In this document: positions 9,875-18,965 of the stretch, piece by piece | How the letters are laid out: every line of letters begins with the position of its first letter | Position numbering within the stretch: position 1 is the first letter of the stretch | DNA from: Pontibacter harenae | Lineage (GTDB): Bacteria > Bacteroidota > Bacteroidia > Cytophagales > Hymenobacteraceae | Length of the DNA: 64,000 nucleotides | NCBI RefSeq assembly: GCF_020907245.1 | Contig: NZ_JAJJWH010000001.1 | Coordinates: 242,136-306,135 of the forward strand | Direction of reading: 5' to 3' | Made by a program: the position numbers and the translations under genes | The notes under the pieces: model-generated | What the model was told of the DNA's origin: nothing | Seen by the model: the letters and a program-made list of their open reading frames with translations, nothing else | The model's database searches: none

Positions 9875-9896
9875 GTGTCCAAAAAATGTAACTGGC

Positions 9897-12827
9897 ATGA
9901 AAGTATACACCACGCAGCCTTTTCAGGTGGTATACTCGTTATTTGAGCACGAGTATCTGGGCTACTTGTTTGAGTCCTTTGTGGTGCAGGTAAATACCAA
10001 GGGCCAGCTTACGTTGCAACATCAGAATATTTCGGCAAAGAATGCTGATGAATTTGCGTCGCGCCTCGATACAGAAGACTTTAAACTGATCACTTTGATA
10101 GATCAGATCCAGCAGGATGCGGTGCTGAAGAAGTTCTCCCCGAAACGAGTTTCTCCTGCCGATTTCTTCCTGAAAGTATACGATGCTGAACGAGGAGATA
10201 AAACACTCCAGGAAGCCATAGCACACTACATACAGGTGCGGATGGATAAGATCCTGAGCTTGTTGCAAAACAAGATGACCTTTATCATGGGCAAAGACGG
10301 TGAGCCAACCTGGAAGCAGATAACACTTGCTCCAGAGAAAGCTACTGTGCTTTTCCACTTCAGGCGCAATGACGACAATACCCATTATTTCCCAACTATA
10401 AAATACGCAGGCGTCAAACTGGACTTTCAGTACCAGAACGCTACCCTTGTTTGCTACGAGCCAGCCTGGTTAATGCTGAACGATACCATTTATAGCTTTG
10501 AGAAAGCTATAGACGGTAAAAAGCTACAGCCTTTCCTGAACAAGAAGTTTATAGTTATACCCCGCTCGGTAGAGGAGAATTACTTCAAAAAGTTTGTAGC
10601 GCCGCTGGTAGAATCCTTCGATGTATATGCCAAAGGCTTCGATATAAAGTCTGAACGATTTAGCCCGAGTCCCTACCTTTCTTTTTCGGAGGTGAAGGCG
10701 ACAGAGGTACCTGTGCTGCAACTAAGCGGAAGAACCGAGACGAAAGCAGAAAAAGCAGCATCAGAGAAGATTCTGTTTGAGCTTGCCTTTAAGTACGGTG
10801 ACCATGTAGTGCAGACAGAAGAGGCGAAGCGTGTAAGCGTGAGCGTGGAGAAGACGGATGAGTCGTATGTGTTTCATCGCCTGATACGTGATATAAGCCA
10901 TGAGAAGGAGTTTGTAAAAGAGCTGTCGAAGCGAGCCCTAGAGGTAAAAAACGGGAAGGCTGTTCTAGATAAAAGTACTGCGTTTGCATGGCTGAATAGC
11001 CATGTGCAGGATTTGGAGAAGCTAGGTTTTAGCGTACAGCAGACAGAAAAGAACGGCAAAAACTACTTTATAGGTGAGGTTTCTGTAGAGGTAGGAATTT
11101 CTGAAAACAACGACTGGTTCGATATACATGGTATCGTTCGGTTCGGAGAGTTTGAAATTCCGTTTATAAAGCTGAAAACACATATTCTGACGAAGAACAA
11201 TGAGTTTAAGCTACCAAACGGACAAATAGCGATTATACCTGAAGAGTGGTTTACACAGTACATTGAGCTGTTTGCTTTTTCGGAGGGAGAGCACAACCTT
11301 ACGCTGAGAAAGCACCATATGGCGCTCGTAAATGACCTTCAAAATGGTAACCTGGCTACTGTTACCATGAGCCGCAAGTTGGAGAAGCTGCGCGATTTTG
11401 AAGAGATTCAGGATCACCCATTGCCTAGTGGCTTTAAAGGTGAGTTGCGCCCTTACCAGAAGGCAGGTTATAACTGGCTGCATTTTGTGCAGGATTATAA
11501 GTTCGGGGGCTGCCTTGCTGATGACATGGGCTTGGGGAAAACCGTGCAGACGCTGGCAATGCTACAGCACCGAAAAGAAAACGGAGCAGAAGCCGCATCG
11601 CTGCTGGTAATGCCAACGTCGCTCATTTACAACTGGCAAAACGAAGCTCAAAAGTTTACGCCAAACCTACGCATATTAGTTTATACGGGCACCTACCGCG
11701 ATAAAAACGTAGAGCAGTTCGTTAATTATGATGTGGTGCTTACCTCCTATGGTATTGTACGCTTAGATGCTGAACTGCTAAAATCATACTACTTCGACTA
11801 CATCATACTGGATGAGTCGCAGGCTATTAAAAACCCCGACTCTAACACCTCTCGCTCTGTACGATCGCTTAAGTCGCGCCACCGCCTTATCTTGACAGGT
11901 ACACCTGTAGAGAATAGCACGATGGACCTATGGTCGCAGATGTCTTTCATAAATCCTGGTTTGCTGGGCAATAAGCAGTTCTTCCGCAAAGAGTTCTTGA
12001 AGCCAATCGAGAAGTCAAAAGATGAGCAGAAAACACGCAGGCTACATGCGCTTATTAAGCCATTTATTTTGCGCAGGCATAAATCGCAGGTGGCACGGGA
12101 GCTACCCGAAAAAATAGAGCATACCACCTACTGCAATATGACAGAGGAGCAAGAGCATGCCTACGAAGAAACAAAGTCTTACTACCGCAACAAGATACTC
12201 AAGAGCCTGGAGGAAAACGGTAGCGCAGGCAATACACAGTTTATGCTTTTGCAGGGCCTAGTAAAGCTCCGCCAAATTGCCAACCACCCGCTGATGACCG
12301 ATGCTGGTTACGAAGGAGAGTCTGGCAAACTGAAAGAGGTGCTGCGAATGACGAAGAACATTGTTGGGAAAGGACACAAAGTATTAGTGTTCAGTCAGTT
12401 TGTAAAGCATTTGGAGATTATACGTGCTGCTTTAAATGAGCGTGGCATTACCTATGCGTATCTGGATGGCAATACAAAAAACCGCCAGCAGCAGGTAGAG
12501 CGTTTTCAGGAGGATGAGCAGGTGCAGATTTTCCTGATCTCATTAAAAGCAGGTGGCGTAGGTCTCAATTTAACGGCTGCCGACTACGTGTTTATACTTG
12601 ACCCATGGTGGAACCCAGCTGTAGAAGCTCAGGCTGTAGACCGTGCGCACCGTATTGGGCAGCAGAACACGGTGTTCACCTATAAGTTCATCACCAAAGA
12701 CTCTGTAGAAGAAAAGATACTGGCCCTGCAAAGCCGCAAAATACAGCTGGTGACAGAGCTTATCAGCACCGACGAAACTATCATTAAGAGCCTTACAAAA
12801 GAAGATATCGACAACTTATTGAGTTAA
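9897..12827 (+). CDS. SNF2-family DNA helicase/translocase
   Basis: This 976-residue protein is a DEAD/DEAH-type SNF2 ATPase of the RapA/HepA-like bacterial group. The first 500 residues form a poorly conserved N-terminal region. The ATPase core follows: Walker A DDMGLGKT (about 541-548), the Walker B box DESQ (about 638-641) followed by AIKNP, then LTGTPVEN, and the helicase C-terminal lobe with SLKAGGVGLNLT and motif VI RAHRIGQ (about 916-922). Such proteins remodel DNA-protein complexes, for instance stalled RNA polymerase. The gene is monocistronic, with its own -7 element and a strong terminator. No defence-type partner gene is adjacent, so I treat it as a housekeeping paralog. Confidence 0.93.
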   Translation: MKVYTTQPFQVVYSLFEHEYLGYLFESFVVQVNTKGQLTLQHQNISAKNADEFASRLDTEDFKLITLIDQIQQDAVLKKFSPKRVSPADFFLKVYDAERGDKTLQEAIAHYIQVRMDKILSLLQNKMTFIMGKDGEPTWKQITLAPEKATVLFHFRRNDDNTHYFPTIKYAGVKLDFQYQNATLVCYEPAWLMLNDTIYSFEKAIDGKKLQPFLNKKFIVIPRSVEENYFKKFVAPLVESFDVYAKGFDIKSERFSPSPYLSFSEVKATEVPVLQLSGRTETKAEKAASEKILFELAFKYGDHVVQTEEAKRVSVSVEKTDESYVFHRLIRDISHEKEFVKELSKRALEVKNGKAVLDKSTAFAWLNSHVQDLEKLGFSVQQTEKNGKNYFIGEVSVEVGISENNDWFDIHGIVRFGEFEIPFIKLKTHILTKNNEFKLPNGQIAIIPEEWFTQYIELFAFSEGEHNLTLRKHHMALVNDLQNGNLATVTMSRKLEKLRDFEEIQDHPLPSGFKGELRPYQKAGYNWLHFVQDYKFGGCLADDMGLGKTVQTLAMLQHRKENGAEAASLLVMPTSLIYNWQNEAQKFTPNLRILVYTGTYRDKNVEQFVNYDVVLTSYGIVRLDAELLKSYYFDYIILDESQAIKNPDSNTSRSVRSLKSRHRLILTGTPVENSTMDLWSQMSFINPGLLGNKQFFRKEFLKPIEKSKDEQKTRRLHALIKPFILRRHKSQVARELPEKIEHTTYCNMTEEQEHAYEETKSYYRNKILKSLEENGSAGNTQFMLLQGLVKLRQIANHPLMTDAGYEGESGKLKEVLRMTKNIVGKGHKVLVFSQFVKHLEIIRAALNERGITYAYLDGNTKNRQQQVERFQEDEQVQIFLISLKAGGVGLNLTAADYVFILDPWWNPAVEAQAVDRAHRIGQQNTVFTYKFITKDSVEEKILALQSRKIQLVTELISTDETIIKSLTKEDIDNLLS

Positions 12828-12861
12828 GATTAGTTGTTTTCTTGATGATGAAATCTATTAG

Positions 12862-12892
12862 AAAGCCGTTGCAGAAATGCAGCGGCTTTTTT
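12862..12892 (+). terminator. Intrinsic terminator of the SNF2 gene
   Basis: A 12-bp stem with one G-U pair (12862-12873 with 12878-12889), a GAAA tetraloop and a T run to 12892. Confidence 0.93.
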
Positions 12893-13001
12893 GTTGCAGC
12901 GGTATAACAATAGGTTTAGGAGTGTGTTAACATATAAATTCCTTTGGCTAGAGCTGAGCTTTCGGAAATACTTAATCGTATTATATTTAAAGGCTAAACC
13001 C

Positions 13002-13451
13002 ATGCAGCTTCATCTCCAGACAAATGTGCAGCAAGATTATCTTAAAGTATTTCATGCTTTTGATGAGCAACTATTTCGGAAGTTGTCTCCGCCTTACCCC
13101 AAAACGAAGCTGCTGCGTTTTGATGGAAGTGAGCCAGGAGATGTGGTGGCACTGGAGCTGCAGACAGGCCTTTCCTGCCACCGCTGGACAAGTTTGATTA
13201 CAGAACGAAATATAACAGCTACGGAAGCTTATTTTATAGATGAAGGCCAGGAAGTACCTTCTCCCCTGCGCCAATGGCGGCACAAGCACCTCATTACAAA
13301 GAATGGTAATGGTGCTACTATTCACGATATAATTAACTATAGCACTGGCAACAAAGTACTGGACCTGCTGCTTTACCCGCTGATGCTGTCTCAGTTTAGT
13401 ATGCGGAAGCCAATTTACAGGAAAGTATTCGGCCTGAGGGATTCTAATTAA
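13002..13451 (+). CDS. SRPBCC-fold ligand-binding protein
   Basis: A 149-residue protein that looks like a START/SRPBCC lipid- or polyketide-binding domain, starting MQLHLQTNVQQDY and containing FRKLSPPYPKTKLLRFDG and a C-terminal helix ending MRKPIYRKVFGL. An upstream in-frame TTG lies inside the terminator, so I chose the ATG at 13002. It precedes a carotenoid desaturase by 74 bases on the same strand, so it may bind a hydrophobic pigment or precursor, but that is inference from context only. Confidence 0.75.
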   Translation: MQLHLQTNVQQDYLKVFHAFDEQLFRKLSPPYPKTKLLRFDGSEPGDVVALELQTGLSCHRWTSLITERNITATEAYFIDEGQEVPSPLRQWRHKHLITKNGNGATIHDIINYSTGNKVLDLLLYPLMLSQFSMRKPIYRKVFGLRDSN

Positions 13452-13525
13452 TAACATTTGTTGCAAAACCTTTACCCCCTCACTCTAGTTTAGTGCAGGA
13501 GAAACATAAACAGGTTAAGTGTAAA

Positions 13526-15010
13526 ATGGCAAAGGCAGCCGTTATAGGTTCAGGAATAGGAGGCATAGCAGCAGCTATTCGTTTGGCTGTGAAAGGTTAT
13601 GATGTTACCGTTTTTGAGGCAAATGACACTTTTGGCGGTAAAATGCAGGAGTTTTGGCTGGGTAACTATAGGTTCGATGCTGGGCCATCGCTGTTCACGC
13701 TGCCACACCTTGTAGACGAGCTTTTTACGCTGGCAGGCCGCACCCCCTCCGATTATTTTACCTATACTAGATTAGACCCTGTTACGCATTACTTCTGGCC
13801 TGATGGCAGCCAAGTAAAAGCCTATGCTGATGCTACTGCGTTTGCACAAGAGGTAGAGCAACAGTTAGATGTGCCGAAACAAGACGTACAGCAGGTGCTG
13901 GCAAAGAGCAGTAGGCTTTACAACGGCACCGCAGATACTTTTCTGCACAAGTCGTTGCACAAGGCTGGTACCTATTTAAGTACCGATGTGCTGAAGGCGC
14001 TCAGTTGCCTTTCCGACCTTGGCCTTACCACCACCATGCACGAAGCCAACAGCGCACTATTTTCAGACACACGCTTTGTGCAGCTGCTCGACCGCTTTGC
14101 CACCTACAATGGCTCCGATCCTTACCAGGCACCTGGCACGCTCAACCTGATTCCGCACCTGGAGCACAACATTGGAGCATTTTACCCTGAGGGCGGTATT
14201 TATGCCATAGCTGCTAGTTTGGTAAAGCTGGCGGAGGAGCTAGGCGTGCAGTTCCGATATAACGAGAAGGTAGAGCAGATTACCACAGCTGGCAACAAAA
14301 TAACAGGTGTCCGAACTATAAAAGAGACATATCAGGCAGATGTGGTGGTAAGCAATATGGATGTGGTGCCTACGTACCGCAGGCTACTACCTAATCAGTC
14401 TGCACCAGAAAAAACATTGCAGCAGCCGCGCTCTAGTTCAGCCTTAATTTATTACTGGGGCATTAAAAAAGAATTTCCTGAGCTGCACCTGCACAATATC
14501 TTCTTTAGCCAAGACTACAAAAATGAGTTTGAGCACATCTTTCAGCATAAAACTATTAGTCCCGATCCTACGGTTTACGTGAACATCACCTCTAAGTTAT
14601 CGGCAGAGGATGCGCCAGCAGGGTGTGAGAATTGGTTTGTGATGGTAAATGTGCCGCACAATGAGGGGCAGGATTGGGAAAAGCTGAAAGCTGAGACACG
14701 ACAAGCCGTACTGAATAAGCTGAGTAAGATGCTGCACACTGATATAGCCTCTTTAATTGAGCAAGAGCAGGTGCTGGACCCTCTTCTTATCGAGCAGCGC
14801 ACCTCTTCTTATGCTGGCGCTTTGTATGGTAGTAGCTCTAACAATAGAATGGCAGCTTTCCTGCGGCATCCGAACTTTAGCTCGAAGCTGAAAGGCTTAT
14901 ACTTCTGTGGCGGAAGTGTGCATCCTGGTGGCGGTATTCCATTATGTTTGTTATCTGCTAAAATTGTAGGAGAACTTGTGCCACTCTCTACAAAAATAAG
15001 TCATTCCTAA
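13526..15010 (+). CDS. CrtI/CrtD-type carotenoid desaturase
   Basis: The 494-residue FAD-dependent oxidoreductase has the dinucleotide-binding motif GSGIGGIAAAIRLAVKG followed by VFEANDTFGGK, then FDAGPSLFTLP. The C-terminal FAD motif is GLYFCGGSVHPGGGIPLCLLSAK. These are hallmarks of the phytoene desaturase family. The RSSSALIYYWGI and PTVYVNITSK segments make me lean to the 1-hydroxycarotenoid 3,4-desaturase (CrtD) branch rather than CrtI, but sequence reading alone cannot settle it. I chose the ATG at 13526 (MAKAAVIG) over a GTG 11 codons upstream. Carotenoids give these bacteria their pink to red colour. No crtB or other pigment gene is nearby. Confidence 0.88.
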   Translation: MAKAAVIGSGIGGIAAAIRLAVKGYDVTVFEANDTFGGKMQEFWLGNYRFDAGPSLFTLPHLVDELFTLAGRTPSDYFTYTRLDPVTHYFWPDGSQVKAYADATAFAQEVEQQLDVPKQDVQQVLAKSSRLYNGTADTFLHKSLHKAGTYLSTDVLKALSCLSDLGLTTTMHEANSALFSDTRFVQLLDRFATYNGSDPYQAPGTLNLIPHLEHNIGAFYPEGGIYAIAASLVKLAEELGVQFRYNEKVEQITTAGNKITGVRTIKETYQADVVVSNMDVVPTYRRLLPNQSAPEKTLQQPRSSSALIYYWGIKKEFPELHLHNIFFSQDYKNEFEHIFQHKTISPDPTVYVNITSKLSAEDAPAGCENWFVMVNVPHNEGQDWEKLKAETRQAVLNKLSKMLHTDIASLIEQEQVLDPLLIEQRTSSYAGALYGSSSNNRMAAFLRHPNFSSKLKGLYFCGGSVHPGGGIPLCLLSAKIVGELVPLSTKISHS

Positions 15011-15359
15011 AACCGAGCCTGCCACACAGAACTATAAGCTGTGGGTGGTGCTTTTATACTAGTTCTGTTTCATACAATAGGTTTTGAGGGCAAGCGTTAG
15101 GCAGTAATCTTGTTTATTAGCAGCCCTATTGCAGGTCCTTTTTCATGTTTTACCAATCTACAAGATACACAGACTGTCCCCGCTTGTGTACCTGATATAG
15201 TTTTTCTTTTATGAGCCTTTTTAGCTTTTTATGATTGCATAAACTTTTAATTTTAAGCCTTTTGTAGGTAAATGGTCATGAAAAGATATACTTTTACGTA
15301 GCTTTAGCGTAATTTGTAGGCTATATCAGGTAAAGGTACATAAGGCTGTTTCATACTAA
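15011..15359. other. Intergenic region upstream of the TetR-like gene
   Basis: No gene seen in 349 bp. A weak hairpin lies near 15018-15048. The region also holds a 12-base sequence and its exact inverse complement (15189-15200 and 15321-15332), a candidate operator pair. Confidence 0.6.
15189..15332. repeat. Split inverted repeat, candidate operator pair
   Basis: TACCTGATATAG at 15189-15200 and its exact reverse complement CTATATCAGGTA at 15321-15332 are 120 bases apart, just upstream of a TetR-type regulator. Autoregulatory binding is an inference. Confidence 0.5.
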
Positions 15360-15971
15360 ATGACATATCTAGAAACCATATTAGGGGATCTTCTCCAACT
15401 ATTTCACAAAGAGGGTATAGAGGCTCACTCTGAGGAAGACATTGTAAGCAGGTTGAATATGAGTGCCTCGACTTATAACGAGCTCTTCAAAGACAGGCTA
15501 GATATGGTAAAGCAGGTAGTGGAGCATGAGGTTAAGCTAAATGAGGAAGAACACCGTGTAAACTTGGCAAAAGCCAACAGCCCTGTAGAGGAGATTATGT
15601 ATCTTCTGAAAGACGGAATTGAAAGGACGCAAAAAATTAACTTTAAATATTATATTGATCTGCAGCAGCACTACCCTGAAGCATGGCAGCTTAAACTCGA
15701 TCATTTAGACAGCTATTCCTATCACCAGATTTCAGAAATAATAAATAGAGGTATTCTGCAAAACCAGTTCAGGAGGGACATCAACATACAGTTGGTTACT
15801 AAAATCATGTTGGAGCAGGTGCGGATGGTATTAAATCCAGCTGTGTTTTCTCCAAACCGTTATTCCCTACCAGAAGTGTTTCGGAGCACTTTTCTATATT
15901 ACATTCGCGGCATTTGTACAGATAGCGGCGGCCGGTTGGCAGAAGAATACTTTTCAAAGAACGACTTATAA
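15360..15971 (+). CDS. TetR/AcrR-like transcriptional regulator
   Basis: The 203-residue, all-helical protein has an N-terminal part fitting a helix-turn-helix: IVSRLNMSASTYNELFKDR, equivalent to the recognition helix with the usual aromatic and the following DMVKQVV. The remaining 140 residues form a helical ligand-binding domain as in TetR proteins. The ligand and targets are unknown. It follows the carotenoid desaturase on the same strand but has its own 349-bp upstream region with a split inverted repeat. A strong terminator follows. Confidence 0.8.
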   Translation: MTYLETILGDLLQLFHKEGIEAHSEEDIVSRLNMSASTYNELFKDRLDMVKQVVEHEVKLNEEEHRVNLAKANSPVEEIMYLLKDGIERTQKINFKYYIDLQQHYPEAWQLKLDHLDSYSYHQISEIINRGILQNQFRRDINIQLVTKIMLEQVRMVLNPAVFSPNRYSLPEVFRSTFLYYIRGICTDSGGRLAEEYFSKNDL

Positions 15972-16012
15972 AAGCAAAGGCCTGATGAAGATAATCATCA
16001 GGCCTTTGCTTT
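15971..16012. terminator. Bidirectional intrinsic terminator
   Basis: A perfect 18-bp stem (15971-15988 with 15995-16012) with a 6-nt loop separates the TetR gene from the convergent DUF6952/thioredoxin operon. Confidence 0.93.
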
Positions 16013-16031
16013 TATATATGTTAAGAGTTAG

Positions 16032-16274
16032 TTAGCTAATAGAGACACGCACCTTCTTGGTATACTCTCGCAAAGCGGTCTTAAAGTCGGTACCATTGTC
16101 TTCCATGTGGTTCAGAATCCAAACGGCAGCTAATACGTGTGTTAGCTGCTCTCCTTCGTCATCACCTTCCACCTCAATAGCTACTGGTTGCTCATCTACA
16201 ATGGCAGCCTCAGCTGCCATAAGGGTTTCTAGAGAATGAGCTTCTACTAGTTTTTTTATAGCTGGTATCTTCAT
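16032..16274 (-). CDS. DUF6952-family small acidic protein
   Basis: An 80-residue cytosolic protein starting MKIPAIKKLVEAHSLETLMAAE, with IEVEGDDEGEQLTHVLAAVWI in the middle. I recognise it as a Bacteroidota protein usually found beside a thioredoxin. It begins 6 bases after the thioredoxin stop, so the two form one operon. It has no cysteine and no membrane segment. The function is unknown; a link to thiol redox or peroxide defence is inferred from the neighbour. Confidence 0.85.
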   Translation of the reverse strand: MKIPAIKKLVEAHSLETLMAAEAAIVDEQPVAIEVEGDDEGEQLTHVLAAVWILNHMEDNGTDFKTALREYTKKVRVSIS

Positions 16275-16280
16275 TATAGT

Positions 16281-16601
16281 TTACGCATCAAGTTTGTGGA
16301 TCAAATCTCTTACAGCTTCTTCTTTGCTCGCTGCAACGGTATCTACTAACTGGCCTCCTTTGAACACAGCAAAGAAAGGCAGGTTAGTTACGCCAGCCAA
16401 CTTACGTGCCTCAGGACTGTTCTCTGCGTTTACGTCTACGAAGGCTACATCTGTAAATTGCTCGTCGTCAGACAGGCGCTTGAACTTTGGCGAAAAAAGG
16501 CGGCAGTTTCCACACCAGTCAGCGTAGTATTTCACTACCACTTTCTGGTTAGCGCCTAATATATTCGAAAAATCGGTATCTGTTGCTTTAATAACAGGCA
16601 T
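16281..16601 (-). CDS. Thioredoxin-family protein with CGNC active site
   Basis: A 106-residue thioredoxin fold with active site WCGNC (Cys30 and Cys33) in place of the common CGPC, the NLPFFAVF cis-proline segment, and the FVDVNAENSPEARKLAGV helix. It has no signal peptide, so it acts in the cytosol. It is first in a two-gene operon with the DUF6952 protein. A -7 element lies 56 bases upstream. The CGNC site probably alters the redox potential; the partner is unknown. Confidence 0.92.
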   Translation of the reverse strand: MPVIKATDTDFSNILGANQKVVVKYYADWCGNCRLFSPKFKRLSDDEQFTDVAFVDVNAENSPEARKLAGVTNLPFFAVFKGGQLVDTVAASKEEAVRDLIHKLDA

Positions 16602-16657
16602 AGTATCTGTTTTTAAGTTTTAACATCTAATAAAGTATACTTTATTCATACTAGCTA

Positions 16658-16665
16658 CAAAGGTA
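16658..16665 (-). promoter_or_regulatory. -7 element of the thioredoxin operon
   Basis: TACCTTTG on the minus strand matches TAnnTTTG, 56 bases before the start codon. No clear -33 element. Confidence 0.45.
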
Positions 16666-17009
16666 AAAGTTTCATACCTAAATATGTAGCTTTCTTCATG
16701 TTTTATGAATTGAAGCTATTGTTACAGCTTTCTTTTTAGTTGTTTGTGTTTCTATTTCTTTTTTCTTTTGTGCTTGCTGAGCATTCTTAACCAGCTACTG
16801 CCTGAATAGTTATTGTAGAATCACCTGTAATTGGGTTGCCTACAGTATATAGATTTGGACTACGCGCTTTGCTTTTGCCTCCCTTAGTCTGCTTTACTTC
16901 GTGGCCTAGAGCTACACATGCTGCCGCAATTTTATAAAAGCGAAGATATTAAGGCATTTGAACATCTTTTTAGCCAAATTTGTATTAAAGAAACTAAGCT
17001 CCAATTTAG

Positions 17010-17017
17010 TATCTTCG
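17010..17017 (+). promoter_or_regulatory. Probable -7 element of prfA
   Basis: TATCTTCG differs from TAnnTTTG at one position and is followed by CAC, a common context; it is 23 bases before the ATG. No -33 element at the expected distance. Confidence 0.4.
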
Positions 17018-17040
17018 CACTTTAAAACCATAGCGGAACA

Positions 17041-18117
17041 ATGTTAGATAAATTAGAAGCCATTAATGAGCGTTTTGAAGAGGTAAGCCAGTTGCTTATC
17101 CAGCCTGACGTGGCCAGCGACATGAAGAAGTATAAGTCGCTGAATAAAGAGTACAAAGATCTTAACAAGATTGTTGTAGAATATAAAAAATATCTGAACA
17201 TACTGAGCAACATCGAAAACGCGAAGCAGGTTATCGCTACCGAAAAAGATGAAGATTTTCGTGAGATGGCCAAGGAAGAACTGGATGGGTTGCTTCCGCA
17301 GCGTGAGGAGATGGAAGAGCTACTGAAAGAGCTCCTAATCCCGAAAGACCCGAATGATAGCAAAGACATCATTATGGAAATTCGTGCAGGTGCAGGTGGC
17401 GATGAGGCTTCTATTTTTGCAGGTGACTTATACCGTATGTACAGCCGTTTTGCTGAGCGCATGGGCTGGCGCATGGAATTGATTGACGCGACAGAGGGTA
17501 CTTCTGGTGGCTATAAAGAAATTATTGTGAACATGTCTGGCGAAGATGTGTATGGTAAACTTAAGTTTGAGTCAGGTGTGCACCGTGTGCAACGTGTACC
17601 AGCCACTGAAACGCAAGGTCGTATCCATACTTCGGTTGCCTCGGTGGTAGTGCTGCCAGAGGTGGAGGAACTGGATGTAGAGCTGGATATGAATGATATA
17701 CGCAAAGACTTATTTATGTCATCTGGTCCTGGTGGTCAGTCAGTAAACACTACATATTCTGCTGTTCGTTTAACGCACATTCCTACAGGTATTGTGGCGC
17801 AGTGCCAGGACCAGAAGTCGCAGCTGAAGAACTTCGACAAAGCCTTGGCAGTATTACGTTCTCGTATTTACGAGATAGAGCTGGCTAAGAAGAATGAGGC
17901 TGAAGGTGCGCAACGTAAAACAATGGTAGGTAGCGGCGACCGTTCTGATAAAATCCGCACGTACAACTATCCGCAAGGCCGTGTTACAGACCACCGCATC
18001 GGGTATACTGTTTATAACCTTCCAAACGTGATGGATGGTGGTATAGAAGATTTTGTAGAGCAACTGAGAATCGCCGAAAACGCTGAGCGCTTGAAAGAAG
18101 GTGCTGCGGCAGAATAG
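17041..18117 (+). CDS. prfA: Peptide chain release factor 1
   Basis: RF1 ends translation at UAG and UAA codons. The 358-residue protein has the peptidyl-hydrolysis motif GGQ (about 231-233, within [17 protein letters not shown]) and the tripeptide anticodon PAT (about 187-189), which separates RF1 from RF2 (SPF). Length and start fit the family ([15 protein letters not shown]). No prmC methyltransferase follows. A terminator is found 25 bases after the stop. Confidence 0.97.
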   Translation: MLDKLEAINERFEEVSQLLIQPDVASDMKKYKSLNKEYKDLNKIVVEYKKYLNILSNIENAKQVIATEKDEDFREMAKEELDGLLPQREEMEELLKELLIPKDPNDSKDIIMEIRAGAGGDEASIFAGDLYRMYSRFAERMGWRMELIDATEGTSGGYKEIIVNMSGEDVYGKLKFESGVHRVQRVPATETQGRIHTSVASVVVLPEVEELDVELDMNDIRKDLFMSSGPGGQSVNTTYSAVRLTHIPTGIVAQCQDQKSQLKNFDKALAVLRSRIYEIELAKKNEAEGAQRKTMVGSGDRSDKIRTYNYPQGRVTDHRIGYTVYNLPNVMDGGIEDFVEQLRIAENAERLKEGAAAE

Positions 18118-18142
18118 GTATAGTCAAAAGAGATAGATAATG

Positions 18143-18191
18143 TAGGAGTGCAGTGAGGCTGTAAAAGCTGAAGCTGCACTCCTATTTTTTT
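18143..18191 (+). terminator. Intrinsic terminator of prfA
   Basis: An 11-bp perfect stem (18143-18153 with 18174-18184), a 20-nt apical part that can fold further, and seven T. Confidence 0.88.
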
Positions 18192-18248
18192 GTTACACAA
18201 TTGCCAGAATGTCCTTACATTCGGCTATTGATATATTACCTATCTAAA

Positions 18249-18859
18249 ATGAAAAGCTTTACCCGTGTCGCCCTTATCACCAGCTTGTTTCTGTTTTCAG
18301 CTTCTCTTAGCGCCTTCTCTCAGGACTATATGGATGCTATTGCCGAAAACTCTTGTGCTTGCATAGATAACCTTGTGGCCAACAATGAAACAAAAAATCT
18401 TGAAATAAGATTAGGACTATGTATGCTGCAAAGCCTTATGAAAAGCAGATAAAGAGAGATTACAACATTGAGCTGAGTCGTATTGATGAGCAAGGCGAAG
18501 AACTTGGCAAAGTAATGGGAGTGCGTATTGCTACGCAGTGCCCGAATGCCTTTATTGCCCTTACAACTATGCTGGAGGAGGATAAGAAAGCTATAAGTGT
18601 AGAGAGTTCTTTTGTAGGAGAGATTGTAAGCGTAACTGATCAGCAGTTTGTTGTTTTTACCTTGAAAGATGCGACAGGTAAAACAAATAACTTCTTCTGG
18701 TTAAACTTTTTCCTGTCTGATGTTAATCTGGCAGATGGCTATAAAAAACTGCTGAAAAAGAAAGTAAGGCTAAACTATACAGAGCAAGAATACTTCGATC
18801 CTAGAATAAAAGAGTATAAGAAGTATAACGTTATTACGTCGCTAAATGCAGCTAATTAA
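18249..18859 (+). pseudogene. Secreted cysteine-containing protein split by a frameshift
   Basis: The first frame (18249-18452) codes a signal peptide (MKSFTRVALITSLFLFSASLSAFSQ, cleavage after about 22-24) and a mature start DYMDAIAENSCACIDNL, then diverges at the LGLCM codons near 18420. The second frame (from about 18419 to 18859) continues with YAAKPYEKQIKRDYNIEL and a matching end. Adding one base near 18422-18424 restores one frame of 203 codons (611 nt plus 1 divides by three). The four cysteines (CxC, LGLC and ATQCPN) are spaced as in other small secreted Bacteroidota proteins. This is either a real one-base deletion or a sequence error. Function unknown. Confidence 0.8.
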
Positions 18860-18965
18860 CACCAAAGAAACTCTAACCGTTTAGGAATAGTTATTATCGA
18901 GCACTAATAGTAGGCCAACCAAAAATCATCAAGTATACGCTTTTTCTAAATCGCTTAATATTAAT

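Larger units (their letters stand above)
16602..17040. other. Divergent intergenic region, thioredoxin / prfA
   Basis: 439 bp without a gene. It carries the minus-strand -7 element of the thioredoxin operon near 16658 and a probable prfA -7 element near 17010. The middle is AT-rich and shows nothing I can name. Confidence 0.6.

Noticed and set aside
9897-12827. SNF2 helicase as part of a defence island
   Set aside because: It sits among housekeeping genes with its own promoter and terminator, and no partner nuclease or methylase is adjacent.
18419-18425. Programmed ribosomal frameshift in the split secreted gene
   Set aside because: There is no slippery heptamer and no clear downstream structure; a deletion is simpler.
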